Source: Carnimonas bestiolae (GTDB lineage Bacteria > Pseudomonadota > Gammaproteobacteria > Pseudomonadales > Halomonadaceae). Taken from it: a stretch of DNA of 64,000 nucleotides. The notes beneath the pieces were generated by a model that searched no databases, had not been told where the DNA came from, and saw only the letters and a list, made by a program, of their open reading frames with translations. Positions 45,912 to 53,866 of this stretch are shown one piece after another. How positions within the stretch are numbered: the first letter of the stretch is position 1; each line of letters starts with the position of its first letter. The stretch lies in assembly GCF_051251125.1 (NCBI RefSeq), contig NZ_JBPCZL010000002.1. One strand, given 5' to 3'. Position numbers and translations under genes: made by a program.

Positions 45912-46703
45912 ATGTCTGCATCCAAAACGTCAGCTCGCAATACGGGTGCCCGTCGCGAGGCGATTATTGCGCTGCTGGAAGAGCAGGGTGACGTCAGCGT
46001 TGAATCGCTGGCGAAGGCATTCGATACGTCAGAAGTGACGATTCGAAAGGATCTTTCTCAGCTCGAACAGGAAGGCATTCTGATTCGACGCTATGGCGGC
46101 GCCGCATTGCTGCCGCGCGGTCAGGCGCAAGACTTCGCCACTTGCCCGCTCAAACTCAAGCTTGCGGAAGCCGCCAGAGACCGCATCAAGGATCACGCAC
46201 GTATCGTGATTGATAGCGGCTCTACCACCAGCACGCTGATTCCGCAGCTGAAGAGTGTGATGGGTTTGGTGGTAATGACCAACTCGTTAGAGGTCGCCAC
46301 TCAGCTGCGCGAGCTACCCAACCGCCCTTCGTTGCTAATGACCGGCGGCACTTGGGACGAGCGTTCGCTGTCCTTTCAGGGCGTAACGGCCGAGCAAACG
46401 CTGCGCGCGTACGATTTCGATCAGCTGTTTATTGGCGCTGACGGCATCGATCTTGAGCGCGGTACCACCACGTTTAACGAGCTGCTGTCACTGTCACAGG
46501 TAATGGCGCAGGTGTCTCGAGAAGTGGTGGTGATGGTGGAATCCGACAAGATAGGGCGGCGCATGCCCAATCTCGAACTGGGGTTTGACGAGATCGATGT
46601 GGTGATTACCGACGACCGGCTGGATGCCGCCAGCCGCGAGGCTATCACTAAGCACAACGTCGAGCTGGTAGTGGTCGAACACTCCTCGGGCACTGACGGG
46701 TAA
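45912..46703 (+). CDS. glmR: DeoR-family regulator, GlmR-like
   Basis: The 263-residue protein has an N-terminal winged helix with the DeoR signature (VSVESLAKAFDTSEVTIRKDLSQLEQEGIL) and the sugar-phosphate-sensing DeoR C-domain (IVIDSGSTTSTLIPQL, LLMTGGTWDERSLSFQG, DQLFIGADGIDLERGTTTFN). Between glmU and glmS in pseudomonads sits the DeoR-type glmR, so amino-sugar control is likely. ATG 45912 starts MSASKTS; GGAAGG lies 12 bases upstream. An earlier ATG at 45843 lies within the glmU terminator and is rejected. Confidence 0.85.
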   Translation: MSASKTSARNTGARREAIIALLEEQGDVSVESLAKAFDTSEVTIRKDLSQLEQEGILIRRYGGAALLPRGQAQDFATCPLKLKLAEAARDRIKDHARIVIDSGSTTSTLIPQLKSVMGLVVMTNSLEVATQLRELPNRPSLLMTGGTWDERSLSFQGVTAEQTLRAYDFDQLFIGADGIDLERGTTTFNELLSLSQVMAQVSREVVVMVESDKIGRRMPNLELGFDEIDVVITDDRLDAASREAITKHNVELVVVEHSSGTDG

Positions 46704-46714
46704 CGTTTAACTAC

Positions 46715-46740
46715 GCGGGGAAGGCCATCGCCTTTCCCGC
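46715..46740 (+). terminator. Hairpin after glmR, probable terminator
   Basis: GCGGGGAAGGC pairs with GCCTTTCCCGC (one G-T pair), loop CATC, 12 bases after the glmR stop, followed by TCGGTTTATC rather than a clean T-run. Confidence 0.6.
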
Positions 46741-46764
46741 TCGGTTTATCGAATAATGGATGCT

Positions 46765-46785
46765 TTCAGCGCTACTGTCGCTGAA
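46765..46785. promoter_or_regulatory. Inverted repeat upstream of glmS
   Basis: TTCAGCG-N7-CGCTGAA lies about 75-95 bases upstream of the glmS start. It may be a regulator site or an mRNA hairpin in the glmS leader. It differs from the palindrome before glmU, so one regulator need not bind both. Confidence 0.35.
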
Positions 46786-46859
46786 GCACAAGATCAGAGA
46801 ACACGGCTGCTTTCATCGCATCGATAGCCGCCTGATCGTTTGAATCAAGGAGAATCACC

Positions 46860-48698
46860 ATGTGCGGGATCGTTGCTGCGATTGCTAGCCGAGAAGTACA
46901 AAACATTCTGTTGGAAGGGCTGAAACGGCTTGAGTATCGCGGCTACGACAGCGCCGGCATGGCGACCTTGAGCGACGATGGACAGCTTCAGCGTCAGCGC
47001 GAAGTAGGCAAGGTTGCCGCGCTGGAAACAGCTCTGGCGGAACATCCGCTGAAAGGCCACGTAGGCATCGCGCATACGCGTTGGGCAACGCACGGCCGCC
47101 CCAATGCAGAAAACGCCCATCCGCATTTTTCCAAAGGCGAACTGGCGCTGGTGCACAACGGCATTATCGAGAACCACGAAGCGCTGCGCGAAGAGCTTCA
47201 GGCCGAGGGATATAGCTTCGAGTCGGAAACCGATACTGAAGTCATGGCGCATCTGATCGAGCGCGAATTCGAGCGCTGTGGCGATCTTTATCAAGCGACA
47301 CTTAACGTGATCTCGCGCTTGGAAGGTGCTTTCGCCATTGCAGTGATGCACAAGCAAGCGCCCAACGAAATTATCGGTGCTCGTAAAGGCAGCCCGCTGG
47401 TAGTAGGCGTGGGAATCGACGAAGTATTTTTAGCCTCCGATCCGCTGGCGCTGCTGCAGGTCACCGACCGCTTTATCTATCTGCGTGAAGGCGACATTGT
47501 GCGGCTTTCCGCTGGCTCTTTGATTGATATTACCGATCAGCAGGGTGAGCGCGTCGAGCGCGAGGTAGTGGTATACGAGCACGGCGACGGAGCCGCCAGC
47601 AAAGGCCACTTCCGCCACTTCATGCAGAAAGAGATTTTCGAACAGGCCGCTACCGTAGGCGCGACGCTGGAGGGCCGTTTGGGCGCCGACCACGTGCTGC
47701 CGCAAGCCTTTGGTGCCGATGCTGAAGCGCTGTTCGAGCAGGTGAAGTGCATCCACATTATCGCCTGTGGCACCAGCTATCACGCTGGAATGGTGGCCCG
47801 CTACTGGCTGGAGAAATTTGCCCGTATTCCCACCCTCGTCGAAGTGGCTTCCGAGTACCGCTACCGCGACGTCGTGGTACCCCCCGGCACGCTATTCGTT
47901 AGCATCTCCCAGTCGGGCGAAACCGCCGACACCCTTGCCGCACTGCGCCACGCTCAGCAAAGCGGCGACTATCTCGGCAGCCTGGCCATCTGTAACGTTG
48001 CCGGCAGCTCGCTGGTGCGCGAATCCGAGCTATCGCTATTGACCATGGCCGGGCCCGAAATTGCCGTTGCCTCCACCAAAGCTACCACTACCCAGTTGAC
48101 TGCGCTGATGCTCATGACGCTGTCACTGCGCCAGGTACGCTTCGGCGTCGACGACACCATCGTCGAGATGGTCGAAGCACTGCGCCGACTGCCCAAAGCC
48201 ATCGAGCGCACCCTGACCCTCAACGATAAGATCGAGCAGCTTTCGCAACGCTTCGTCGAAAAGCAGCACGCCCTGTTCCTCGGACGCGGTGCACAGTTCC
48301 CCATCGCCCTTGAGGGCGCGCTCAAGCTCAAGGAAATTTCCTACATCCACGCCGAAGCCTACCCCGCCGGCGAGCTTAAACACGGCCCCCTCGCACTGGT
48401 CGACAGCGATATGCCCGTGATCGTGGTTGCACCCAACGATGAACTGCTCGAAAAGCTGAAATCCAACCTGCAGGAAGTGCGCTCCCGCGGCGGCCAACTG
48501 TTCGTATTCGCCAACGAAGCCGCCGGCATCCAGGAAAGCGACGGCGTTACCGTCTTCCAACTCTCCGACGCCGACGGCCAACTCGCCCCCATCATCTACA
48601 CCATCCCGCTACAGCTGCTCGCCTACCACATCGCCGTCATGCGCGGCACCGACGTCGATCAGCCGAGGAACTTGGCGAAGAGTGTGACTGTGGAGTGA
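46860..48698 (+). CDS. glmS: Glutamine-fructose-6-phosphate aminotransferase (isomerising)
   Basis: GlmS makes glucosamine-6-phosphate from fructose-6-phosphate and glutamine. The 612-residue protein begins with the catalytic Cys in MCGIVAAIASREVQNILLE-like start (MCGIVAAIASREV), has the glutaminase motif HTRWATHGRPNAENAHPH, and two SIS domains (CGTSYHAGMVARYW, SISQSGETADT, STKATTTQ). It ends DVDQPRNLAKSVTVE, identical in form to the Tn7 target region of other GlmS. AAGGAG precedes the ATG. Codons in roughly the last quarter are more C-ended than in the first half. Confidence 0.97.
   Translation: MCGIVAAIASREVQNILLEGLKRLEYRGYDSAGMATLSDDGQLQRQREVGKVAALETALAEHPLKGHVGIAHTRWATHGRPNAENAHPHFSKGELALVHNGIIENHEALREELQAEGYSFESETDTEVMAHLIEREFERCGDLYQATLNVISRLEGAFAIAVMHKQAPNEIIGARKGSPLVVGVGIDEVFLASDPLALLQVTDRFIYLREGDIVRLSAGSLIDITDQQGERVEREVVVYEHGDGAASKGHFRHFMQKEIFEQAATVGATLEGRLGADHVLPQAFGADAEALFEQVKCIHIIACGTSYHAGMVARYWLEKFARIPTLVEVASEYRYRDVVVPPGTLFVSISQSGETADTLAALRHAQQSGDYLGSLAICNVAGSSLVRESELSLLTMAGPEIAVASTKATTTQLTALMLMTLSLRQVRFGVDDTIVEMVEALRRLPKAIERTLTLNDKIEQLSQRFVEKQHALFLGRGAQFPIALEGALKLKEISYIHAEAYPAGELKHGPLALVDSDMPVIVVAPNDELLEKLKSNLQEVRSRGGQLFVFANEAAGIQESDGVTVFQLSDADGQLAPIIYTIPLQLLAYHIAVMRGTDVDQPRNLAKSVTVE
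48663..48698 (+). other. Predicted attTn7 recognition region (3' end of glmS)
   Basis: The last 12 codons of glmS (QPRNLAKSVTVE and stop) are the segment that the Tn7 protein TnsD recognises in other bacteria, with insertion about 25 bp beyond the stop. Here that point falls in the start of the following GNAT gene. No Tn7 end or Tns gene is visible, so the site appears unoccupied. Confidence 0.5.
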
Positions 48699-48708
48699 AA
48701 ACATAACT

Positions 48709-49263
48709 ATGTTAGAAACGGAACGATTAATTCTTCGGCAGTGGCGTGATGAAGACTATCCGGATTTTGCGCAGTTGAATGCGGATCCATTAGTGACGCG
48801 TTATTTTCCATCAGTACTCTCTGTAAAGGAGAGCTATGAGCGGGCTGATAAGTTGCGTTCACTTATTGCAAGCCGTGGATGGGGCTTGTGGGCGGTAGAG
48901 TTGAAAGCCACTGGTGAGTTTATCGGAGTTATCGGACTGCACGCTCATAATGACGATAGCGACCTTCCGTATGCACCATTAACCGAGATAGCCTGGCGTA
49001 TTTTTCCCAGCCACTGGGGGCGTGGCTATGCACCAGAAGCGGCTCGATGTTCACTACAATTTGCTTTTGAACACCTCGAACTGGAAGCTGTGTACTCCTT
49101 CACCGCTCTGATCAATATCCCCTCTCAGAGAGTGATGATAAAGGCTGGTATGGTGAATACTGGCGAGGAGTTTGATCATCCTAAACTCGAAAGCGGTCAT
49201 GATCTGGAGTGGCACTGTCTGTACCGCCTGACAAAGGACCAATGGCTAGCCTCATTGCGTTGA
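48709..49263 (+). CDS. GNAT-family N-acetyltransferase (RimJ/RimL-like)
   Basis: A 184-residue acetyltransferase: LETERLILRQWRDEDYPDFAQLNADP at the start, LWAVELKATGEFIGVIGLH, AWRIFPSHWGRGYAPEAARCSLQFAFE containing the acetyl-CoA loop GRGYAPEA, and LYRLTKDQW at the end. It begins ten bases after glmS and is visibly A+T-richer in codon use, which suggests acquisition at the attTn7 region. Acceptor substrate unknown; ribosomal protein N-terminal acetylation is only one option. Confidence 0.85.
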   Translation: MLETERLILRQWRDEDYPDFAQLNADPLVTRYFPSVLSVKESYERADKLRSLIASRGWGLWAVELKATGEFIGVIGLHAHNDDSDLPYAPLTEIAWRIFPSHWGRGYAPEAARCSLQFAFEHLELEAVYSFTALINIPSQRVMIKAGMVNTGEEFDHPKLESGHDLEWHCLYRLTKDQWLASLR

Positions 49264-49565
49264 TCACTTTCGCCGTTTGCCGAATAACTAAACGTTTCCG
49301 CCACTGCTCTAACATCTTAGATATCAAGTTGTTTCCGCCCCAGCGATCGCCGCGGCTCTTCTGCTTTTTCGATTGAACTATTATCTGGGTCTACGTATGA
49401 GCCGCACAGCCTAATTGTCCATGCGGCCTTTCCTTGTTACATCCTCTCTTCGTGCAGTACAGGGACCACCTACCACCCAACACTGCTCCTGAACCTATCA
49501 GTTCGCTACCCCTACGCATCTTTCCTGATAACGGAATAGATGAATAGGAGTAGACGAACCCCTCT
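49264..49565. other. Intergenic region between the GNAT gene and the copper receptor
   Basis: About 300 bases between convergent genes. The only structure I see is a short GCCGCA/TGCGGC hairpin (49401-49427, 15-base loop) followed by CTTTCCTT, a weak terminator candidate on the plus strand. No gene or repeat is visible. Confidence 0.4.
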
Positions 49566-52058
49566 CTAAAACTCAAATCCCAATTTTGCCCAATACATGC
49601 GTCCCGGATTGCGGAAGGCGGTGTTGGCTGGGAAGCCGAAGCTTGAGTTGCCGGCGAGGTTGAGGTGCTCTGTGTATGTTTTGTCGAACACGTTGTCGAC
49701 GCCGGTGCTTAGGGTGAAGTGGGAATCTATTTGGTAGGAGCCATTCAGTGAGAACACACTGAATCCGGATGAGCTGCCGAGATCCTGACCGGTAACATTG
49801 CCTTTGTGGTTGGCAGTGCGGTGTTGTGGCGCTACCAGGCGCCATAATCCTCCGACCATGTAATCGCCGCGGTTATACGTTAGCCCTAGCCGAGATTCCA
49901 GCGGTGGCATTTGAGGCAAGGGGTCGTTATTGGTGGTGTCTCTTCCCCAGGCGTAGGCGAGCGTTGCTTCTGTTTTCCAATGAGGGGCAAGTTGATAGCT
50001 GCCTCCCAGTTCGGCGCCTGCGATGGTGGCGTCGACGTTGGAGACGTAGGTGTGATGATGGTGGCGGTAGTCAAATAGAATGAAATCGCTCACATAGCCT
50101 GCATAGGCTGAAATCCACGCTTTGGCGCGTTCGCCTTCGTATTGTGCTCCCACATCGAGCTGCGTTGTTTTTTCTGGTTTTATTGCGCTGAAAGCACCTT
50201 GGCTGCCATGGGGGCCTGAGAGTCCAGGACGGGTTTCCCAGTAGTCGGGGAAGCGTTCGACGTGACCAATACCGGCGTACCAGGTAACCGGTTGAGAGGA
50301 AATATCCTGTTCGTAGCGCATGAACGCGCTGGGCAGCACTTTGTTGCGGGAGTTTCCCGAGGTGGCGTTGCCAGCTGTTTTATCTGACACGTGATAGTGA
50401 TCAATGCGCGCGCCGCTGATGACTCGGCTGCGTTCTGCGGCGTACCAGCTCAACTGGCTAAATAAGCCGTATTGGGTATAGCTGTAGTCTTTATTCCATG
50501 GGAAGTCGCCGGGGCCGATATAGCGCCCCGTCATGTCGTAGGATGAATTGCGTCCACGATGATCCTGATGATTGGCATCGGCTCCTGCTATCCAGGTCAG
50601 ATTGCTCCATTCCCATGTGGATGCTACGCGGGCACTGCGAGTTCTGCGATCCAGCTCCATGGCCATCTTGTCACCTGACATAGGCATGTCCCCCATATCA
50701 TGGCCTTCATGCATATGCCCTGCGTGCGCAGCCATGTCGTGACCGTCGTGTATATGCTCTGCGTGCGCAGCCATGTCGTGGCCTTCATGCATATGCCCTG
50801 CGTGGGAAGACATGTCGTGGCCGTCGTGTATATGCTTTGCATGCGCAGCCATATCGTGGCCTTCATGCATATGCCCTGCGTGGGAAGACATGTCGTGGCC
50901 GTCGTGCCTATGCTCTGCGTGCGCAGCCATGTCGTGGCCTTCATGCCTATGCTCTGCGTGCGCAGCCATGTCGTGGCCTTCATGCCTATGCCCTGCATGG
51001 GAAGACATGTCGTGGTGCATATGTCCCATGTGTGAGGACATGTCGTGGTCCATGCCCATCGCGCTGGGTCGGCGTAGGGTAAAGTTGTCCATGATATGGT
51101 CGGCGTAGGCATAGTTGGCCTGCACCTCCAACTTGCGCCAATGCTCGGTCATGTTTTGCTTCTCGAACCGAATCGCTGCGGTCTCACGCAGGAACTTCGA
51201 GCCGTCCATGCCGCGTCCTGCATAGCGCGCTTCTCCATTGCCTCGGCCTGCGCTCAGCTCTAGCCAGGTATCCTCATCGGGCGTCCAACCCAGTGCGACA
51301 TCGCCACTCCATTTGTTCCACTTGGAAGGCACGGTGTCTCCTGCACCATCTTTATAGTCATTAGCTTCGGACTTGGTGCCGTCAATTCGGAGATAGCCTT
51401 CCTTGTTTCCAGCGGCTACTTCTGCACGACGATCAAAACGACCGTAGGTGCCGACCATTAGGCCGCCCTCTGCACGTGCCCCGGGCTTATCGAAATGCTC
51501 CGGGCCACGATCAAAATGGACGGTGCCGGCAGAGGCTCCCGGCCCCCATAAGACTGACTCGGGGCCTTTAACGAGCGTGATTTTGTCGTAGGACTCTGGG
51601 GCGATATAAGAAGTAGGCGCATCCATGCGGGCGGGACAAGCGCCCAACATTTCAGCCCCGTTGGTGAGTACCTTTAGGCGTGATCCGAACATGCCTCGAA
51701 ATACGGGATCGCCATTGGAGCCGCCGTTGCGGATCATGGCGAACCCGGGAATCGTTAAAAGATAATCGGCGCCGTCGCTTGCGGGAGCAGGCTGACGCGG
51801 CTGCTTGGGATTCGTGATTACGGTGAGCGGTGAGCTGGGCGCTACAGCGGTCACGACCACAGGCTCAAGACGATCAATACGCTGAGCTTCACCCGACATG
51901 GTGTGGTGTTGATGGGCGGTCGAGGAATCCTCTGCCCATGCGGGCGCTGCGGCTACGAAAACGGTAAGGGTAATTCCGGTTTTGAGTAGTGACAGTCGGC
52001 GAGTGTTGGTGGTGGAGGCAGATAAAGCCCCTGCTGACCTGCGTAATAAGCAAGACAT
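49566..52058 (-). CDS. TonB-dependent copper receptor with a His/Met-rich tandem repeat
   Basis: An outer-membrane receptor of 830 residues related to OprC-type copper receptors. A signal peptide ends near AAAPAWA; the plug includes FAMIRNGGSNGDPVFRGMFGS and GACPARMDAPTSYI, matching the CxxxM copper motif of OprC. The barrel ends in YWAKLGFEF with the usual terminal Phe. Between about residues 335 and 460 lies a metal-binding insertion of eight 13-residue repeats (HDM[AS][AS]HA-HxH-G type), absent from typical receptors. His-rich sequence also follows the signal peptide (AHQHHTM). It lies next to a DUF2946 gene often found with copper genes. Import is inferred; binding and export protection are also possible. 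Confidence 0.88.
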   Translation of the reverse strand: MSCLLRRSAGALSASTTNTRRLSLLKTGITLTVFVAAAPAWAEDSSTAHQHHTMSGEAQRIDRLEPVVVTAVAPSSPLTVITNPKQPRQPAPASDGADYLLTIPGFAMIRNGGSNGDPVFRGMFGSRLKVLTNGAEMLGACPARMDAPTSYIAPESYDKITLVKGPESVLWGPGASAGTVHFDRGPEHFDKPGARAEGGLMVGTYGRFDRRAEVAAGNKEGYLRIDGTKSEANDYKDGAGDTVPSKWNKWSGDVALGWTPDEDTWLELSAGRGNGEARYAGRGMDGSKFLRETAAIRFEKQNMTEHWRKLEVQANYAYADHIMDNFTLRRPSAMGMDHDMSSHMGHMHHDMSSHAGHRHEGHDMAAHAEHRHEGHDMAAHAEHRHDGHDMSSHAGHMHEGHDMAAHAKHIHDGHDMSSHAGHMHEGHDMAAHAEHIHDGHDMAAHAGHMHEGHDMGDMPMSGDKMAMELDRRTRSARVASTWEWSNLTWIAGADANHQDHRGRNSSYDMTGRYIGPGDFPWNKDYSYTQYGLFSQLSWYAAERSRVISGARIDHYHVSDKTAGNATSGNSRNKVLPSAFMRYEQDISSQPVTWYAGIGHVERFPDYWETRPGLSGPHGSQGAFSAIKPEKTTQLDVGAQYEGERAKAWISAYAGYVSDFILFDYRHHHHTYVSNVDATIAGAELGGSYQLAPHWKTEATLAYAWGRDTTNNDPLPQMPPLESRLGLTYNRGDYMVGGLWRLVAPQHRTANHKGNVTGQDLGSSSGFSVFSLNGSYQIDSHFTLSTGVDNVFDKTYTEHLNLAGNSSFGFPANTAFRNPGRMYWAKLGFEF
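50703..51014. repeat. 39-bp tandem repeat (8 units) within the copper receptor gene
   Basis: Eight direct 39-bp units, each coding a 13-residue block of the form HDM-x2-HA-x-H-x-H-x-G; a partial ninth (HDMSSHMGHMH) precedes them and HDMGDM follows. Positions 4-5 alternate between AA and SS and positions 8, 10 and 12 vary (E/G/K, R/M/I, E/D). Being in frame, gain or loss of units would change length without disrupting the barrel. Confidence 0.95.
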
Positions 52059-52153
52059 GCATATCTCCTGATAAATAGGATATTTATCGCCCGGGCGCAG
52101 CTATCCCATGGCATTCGAGTGGTAACGATGCCCAGGCAGAATCATCAAGCGAA

Positions 52154-52555
52154 TCAAGAGATAGAGGGTGGGCCTCTGGATTGGGGCAGGGAGTAGGTGA
52201 CGGTTTCGGCAGCAGCCGAGGTAGGGGAGGCTCTTACCGTTATGGCGGGCGCCAAGTGACCGTGGATGATAACCGGTAAGTCGAAGGGAGCCGTTGGGAA
52301 GTGCTGCCACAACGAGCAGTAGCCGCATTGGTCAAACCAGTGAAAAAGGGCGTTTTCATGATCGTGGTGCGATGGCTGCATATCGGCCATGTCGCAGCCA
52401 GCCATGGCGTTGTGATGCTGCCCGACCGTACTATGCCGCTCAACGTTCTGAAGCTGTGAAACGACCGGTCCGACAAATAGAATCAGCATGGCAAACAACG
52501 CCATCACAGCGGCAAGGCGCTGCTGGAAGACGTTGTTCAAGCCGATTTTGATCAA
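52154..52555 (-). CDS. DUF2946-family protein, copper-associated
   Basis: A 133-residue protein with an N-terminal hydrophobic helix (MALFAMLILFVGPVVSQL) and a His/Cys-rich part with HHNAMAGCDMADMQPSHHDHEN and DQCGYCSLWQHFP. The CGYC core is the DUF2946 signature and these proteins are frequently found beside copper receptors. Likely envelope-located and metal-binding. The start is uncertain: TTG at 52555 has only a weak GCGGG site; an ATG at 52504 would shorten it to the helix itself. It is 95 bases upstream of the receptor, probably in one operon. Confidence 0.75.
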   Translation of the reverse strand: MIKIGLNNVFQQRLAAVMALFAMLILFVGPVVSQLQNVERHSTVGQHHNAMAGCDMADMQPSHHDHENALFHWFDQCGYCSLWQHFPTAPFDLPVIIHGHLAPAITVRASPTSAAAETVTYSLPQSRGPPSIS

Positions 52556-53023
52556 AGTAATGCCCGCACAACAATATAAGGTAGGTGAAGGATAATCTAC
52601 GCTGATGAAGAGTGCGCGTGGAGTTCCTTAAAAAGCGCGGAGTACTTTAATAGCTGGTGTAAATCATTTCTAGCGCGACGTTCGCTCGTACCGGTCGACA
52701 TCCACTTGACGGCCATATTGATCCGATCGTTCACCAACATCATCATTATTTCTGATCTTAAAATCCCGCAATCCGACTGTTATATTTCCTCCGCCCTAAC
52801 CCTTTCAAGGTGGCCAAGTAGGCTGTGGCCAACCCCACGTATCGCTTCTTCAAGAAAACTCCGTTGCTGGCCCATAATTAGCGCGCAGGGAGAAGCGTAT
52901 CCGCCGCAAGATCGGCCACACTTCTCATCAACCCCCATCTCCGCTAAGAGAATCCGCTGAAAAATCCCCGGGGCCGGCGCAACGCTGACACCCGGAGCAT
53001 CCGGGAAATAATCGCTGGGGTTG
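52556..53023. other. Intergenic region between cobA and the copper genes
   Basis: About 470 bases. It contains one copy of the dispersed repeat (52665-52752), a CCCGGA-GCA-TCCGGG hairpin at 52991-53005 just after cobA that lacks a T-run, and must contain the promoter of the copper operon. No gene is supported. Confidence 0.45.
52665..52752 (+). repeat. Dispersed intergenic repeat, copy 1
   Basis: About 85 bases starting CATTTCTAGCGCGACG, colinear without gaps with 62671-62758, at roughly 70 percent identity by eye; shared blocks include GCTCGTA, GGCCATAT and GATCGTTCA at the same spacing. Differences are mostly transitions. Read on the minus strand it has an open frame with VNDRINMAV that matches MNDQTDMAI in copy 2. 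Confidence 0.6.
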
Positions 53024-53866
53024 TTACGCCAAATTGGCGATGTCGTAGTTGTTGGGCTGTTGGTAGAGGTTGACCACGTCGCCGACGATCAGCAGTGCGG
53101 GGGCTTCTATCTGATGCATGACGACCATTTGTTTTAGCTGCGAAAGTTGTCCGACGATGACGCGCTGGTCGGGCTGGGTGCCGCGCGATATAACGGCGAC
53201 TTTGGTGGCGGGGTCGAGTCCGTGGGTGATCAGACGCTTGCTGATACGGCCGCAGTTGGCGATGCCCATGTAGAACACCAGCGTTTGGCGTGTTGCGGTG
53301 AGCGCTGACCAATCGGGCTCGGGCTCGCCCTGGGCGCTGTGGCCGGCCACGAAACGTACTGAATGTGCGACGTGGCGGTGGGTGAGAGGAATGCCGTTCG
53401 CGGCGGCGCAGCCCATTGCGGCGGTAATACCCGGCACAATATGGCATGCCACGTTGTGCTGCTGGCAGTGCAGGAGTTCTTCGCCGCCACGGCCGAACAC
53501 GAACGGGTCGCCGCCTTTAATACGCGCCACTTTATGGCCACTTTGGGCTAGCGATACCAGCAGTTGATTGATCTCGTCCTGGGCCATGGTATGACGGCGC
53601 GTTGATTTGCCTACGTCTATTTGCAGGGTATGCGGCGGTACCAGTGCCATCACGTCTTCTGATACCAGTCTGTCGAATACCACCACGTCGGCCAGTTGGA
53701 TGATGCGTAGTGCTTTCAAGGTCAGCAGTTCGACATCGCCAGGTCCAGCGCCCACCAACCATACTTCACCGGGCGCGACGGGCTGCTGCTGGTTTGCCGT
53801 TGCCATGATCCGTGCCAAGGGGCGCATATCATGCGGTAGCGGTGAGGCTTCGTTGAGGATATTCAT
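53024..53866 (-). CDS. cobA: Uroporphyrinogen-III C-methyltransferase (siroheme synthesis)
   Basis: SUMT methylates uroporphyrinogen III at C2 and C7, giving precorrin-2, the precursor of the siroheme needed by NirB. The 280-residue protein has VWLVGAGPGDVELLTLKA, VVFDRLVS, RIKGGDPFVFGRGGEE and GITAAMGCAAANGIPLTHR. The ATG at 53866 overlaps the nasA stop (ATGA) and has AGGAG upstream. It is the methylase alone, without the CysG dehydrogenase/ferrochelatase half, so those steps must be done elsewhere. Confidence 0.94.
   Translation of the reverse strand: MNILNEASPLPHDMRPLARIMATANQQQPVAPGEVWLVGAGPGDVELLTLKALRIIQLADVVVFDRLVSEDVMALVPPHTLQIDVGKSTRRHTMAQDEINQLLVSLAQSGHKVARIKGGDPFVFGRGGEELLHCQQHNVACHIVPGITAAMGCAAANGIPLTHRHVAHSVRFVAGHSAQGEPEPDWSALTATRQTLVFYMGIANCGRISKRLITHGLDPATKVAVISRGTQPDQRVIVGQLSQLKQMVVMHQIEAPALLIVGDVVNLYQQPNNYDIANLA

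Noticed and set aside
46704..46859. glmS ribozyme or riboswitch upstream of glmS
   Set aside because: The leader is short, lacks the conserved ribozyme core, and this element belongs mainly to Gram-positive bacteria. A DeoR-type regulator is present instead.
50703..51014. Possible CRISPR array
   Set aside because: The repeats are contiguous and coding, with no unique spacers. The GCACCTC array at the window end is also spacer-free. No Cas gene is present.
50700..51035. A plus-strand open frame with Cys/Pro/Trp-rich repeats over the copper receptor
   Set aside because: It is the antisense reading of the 39-bp repeat. The minus-strand reading fits the receptor frame on both sides.
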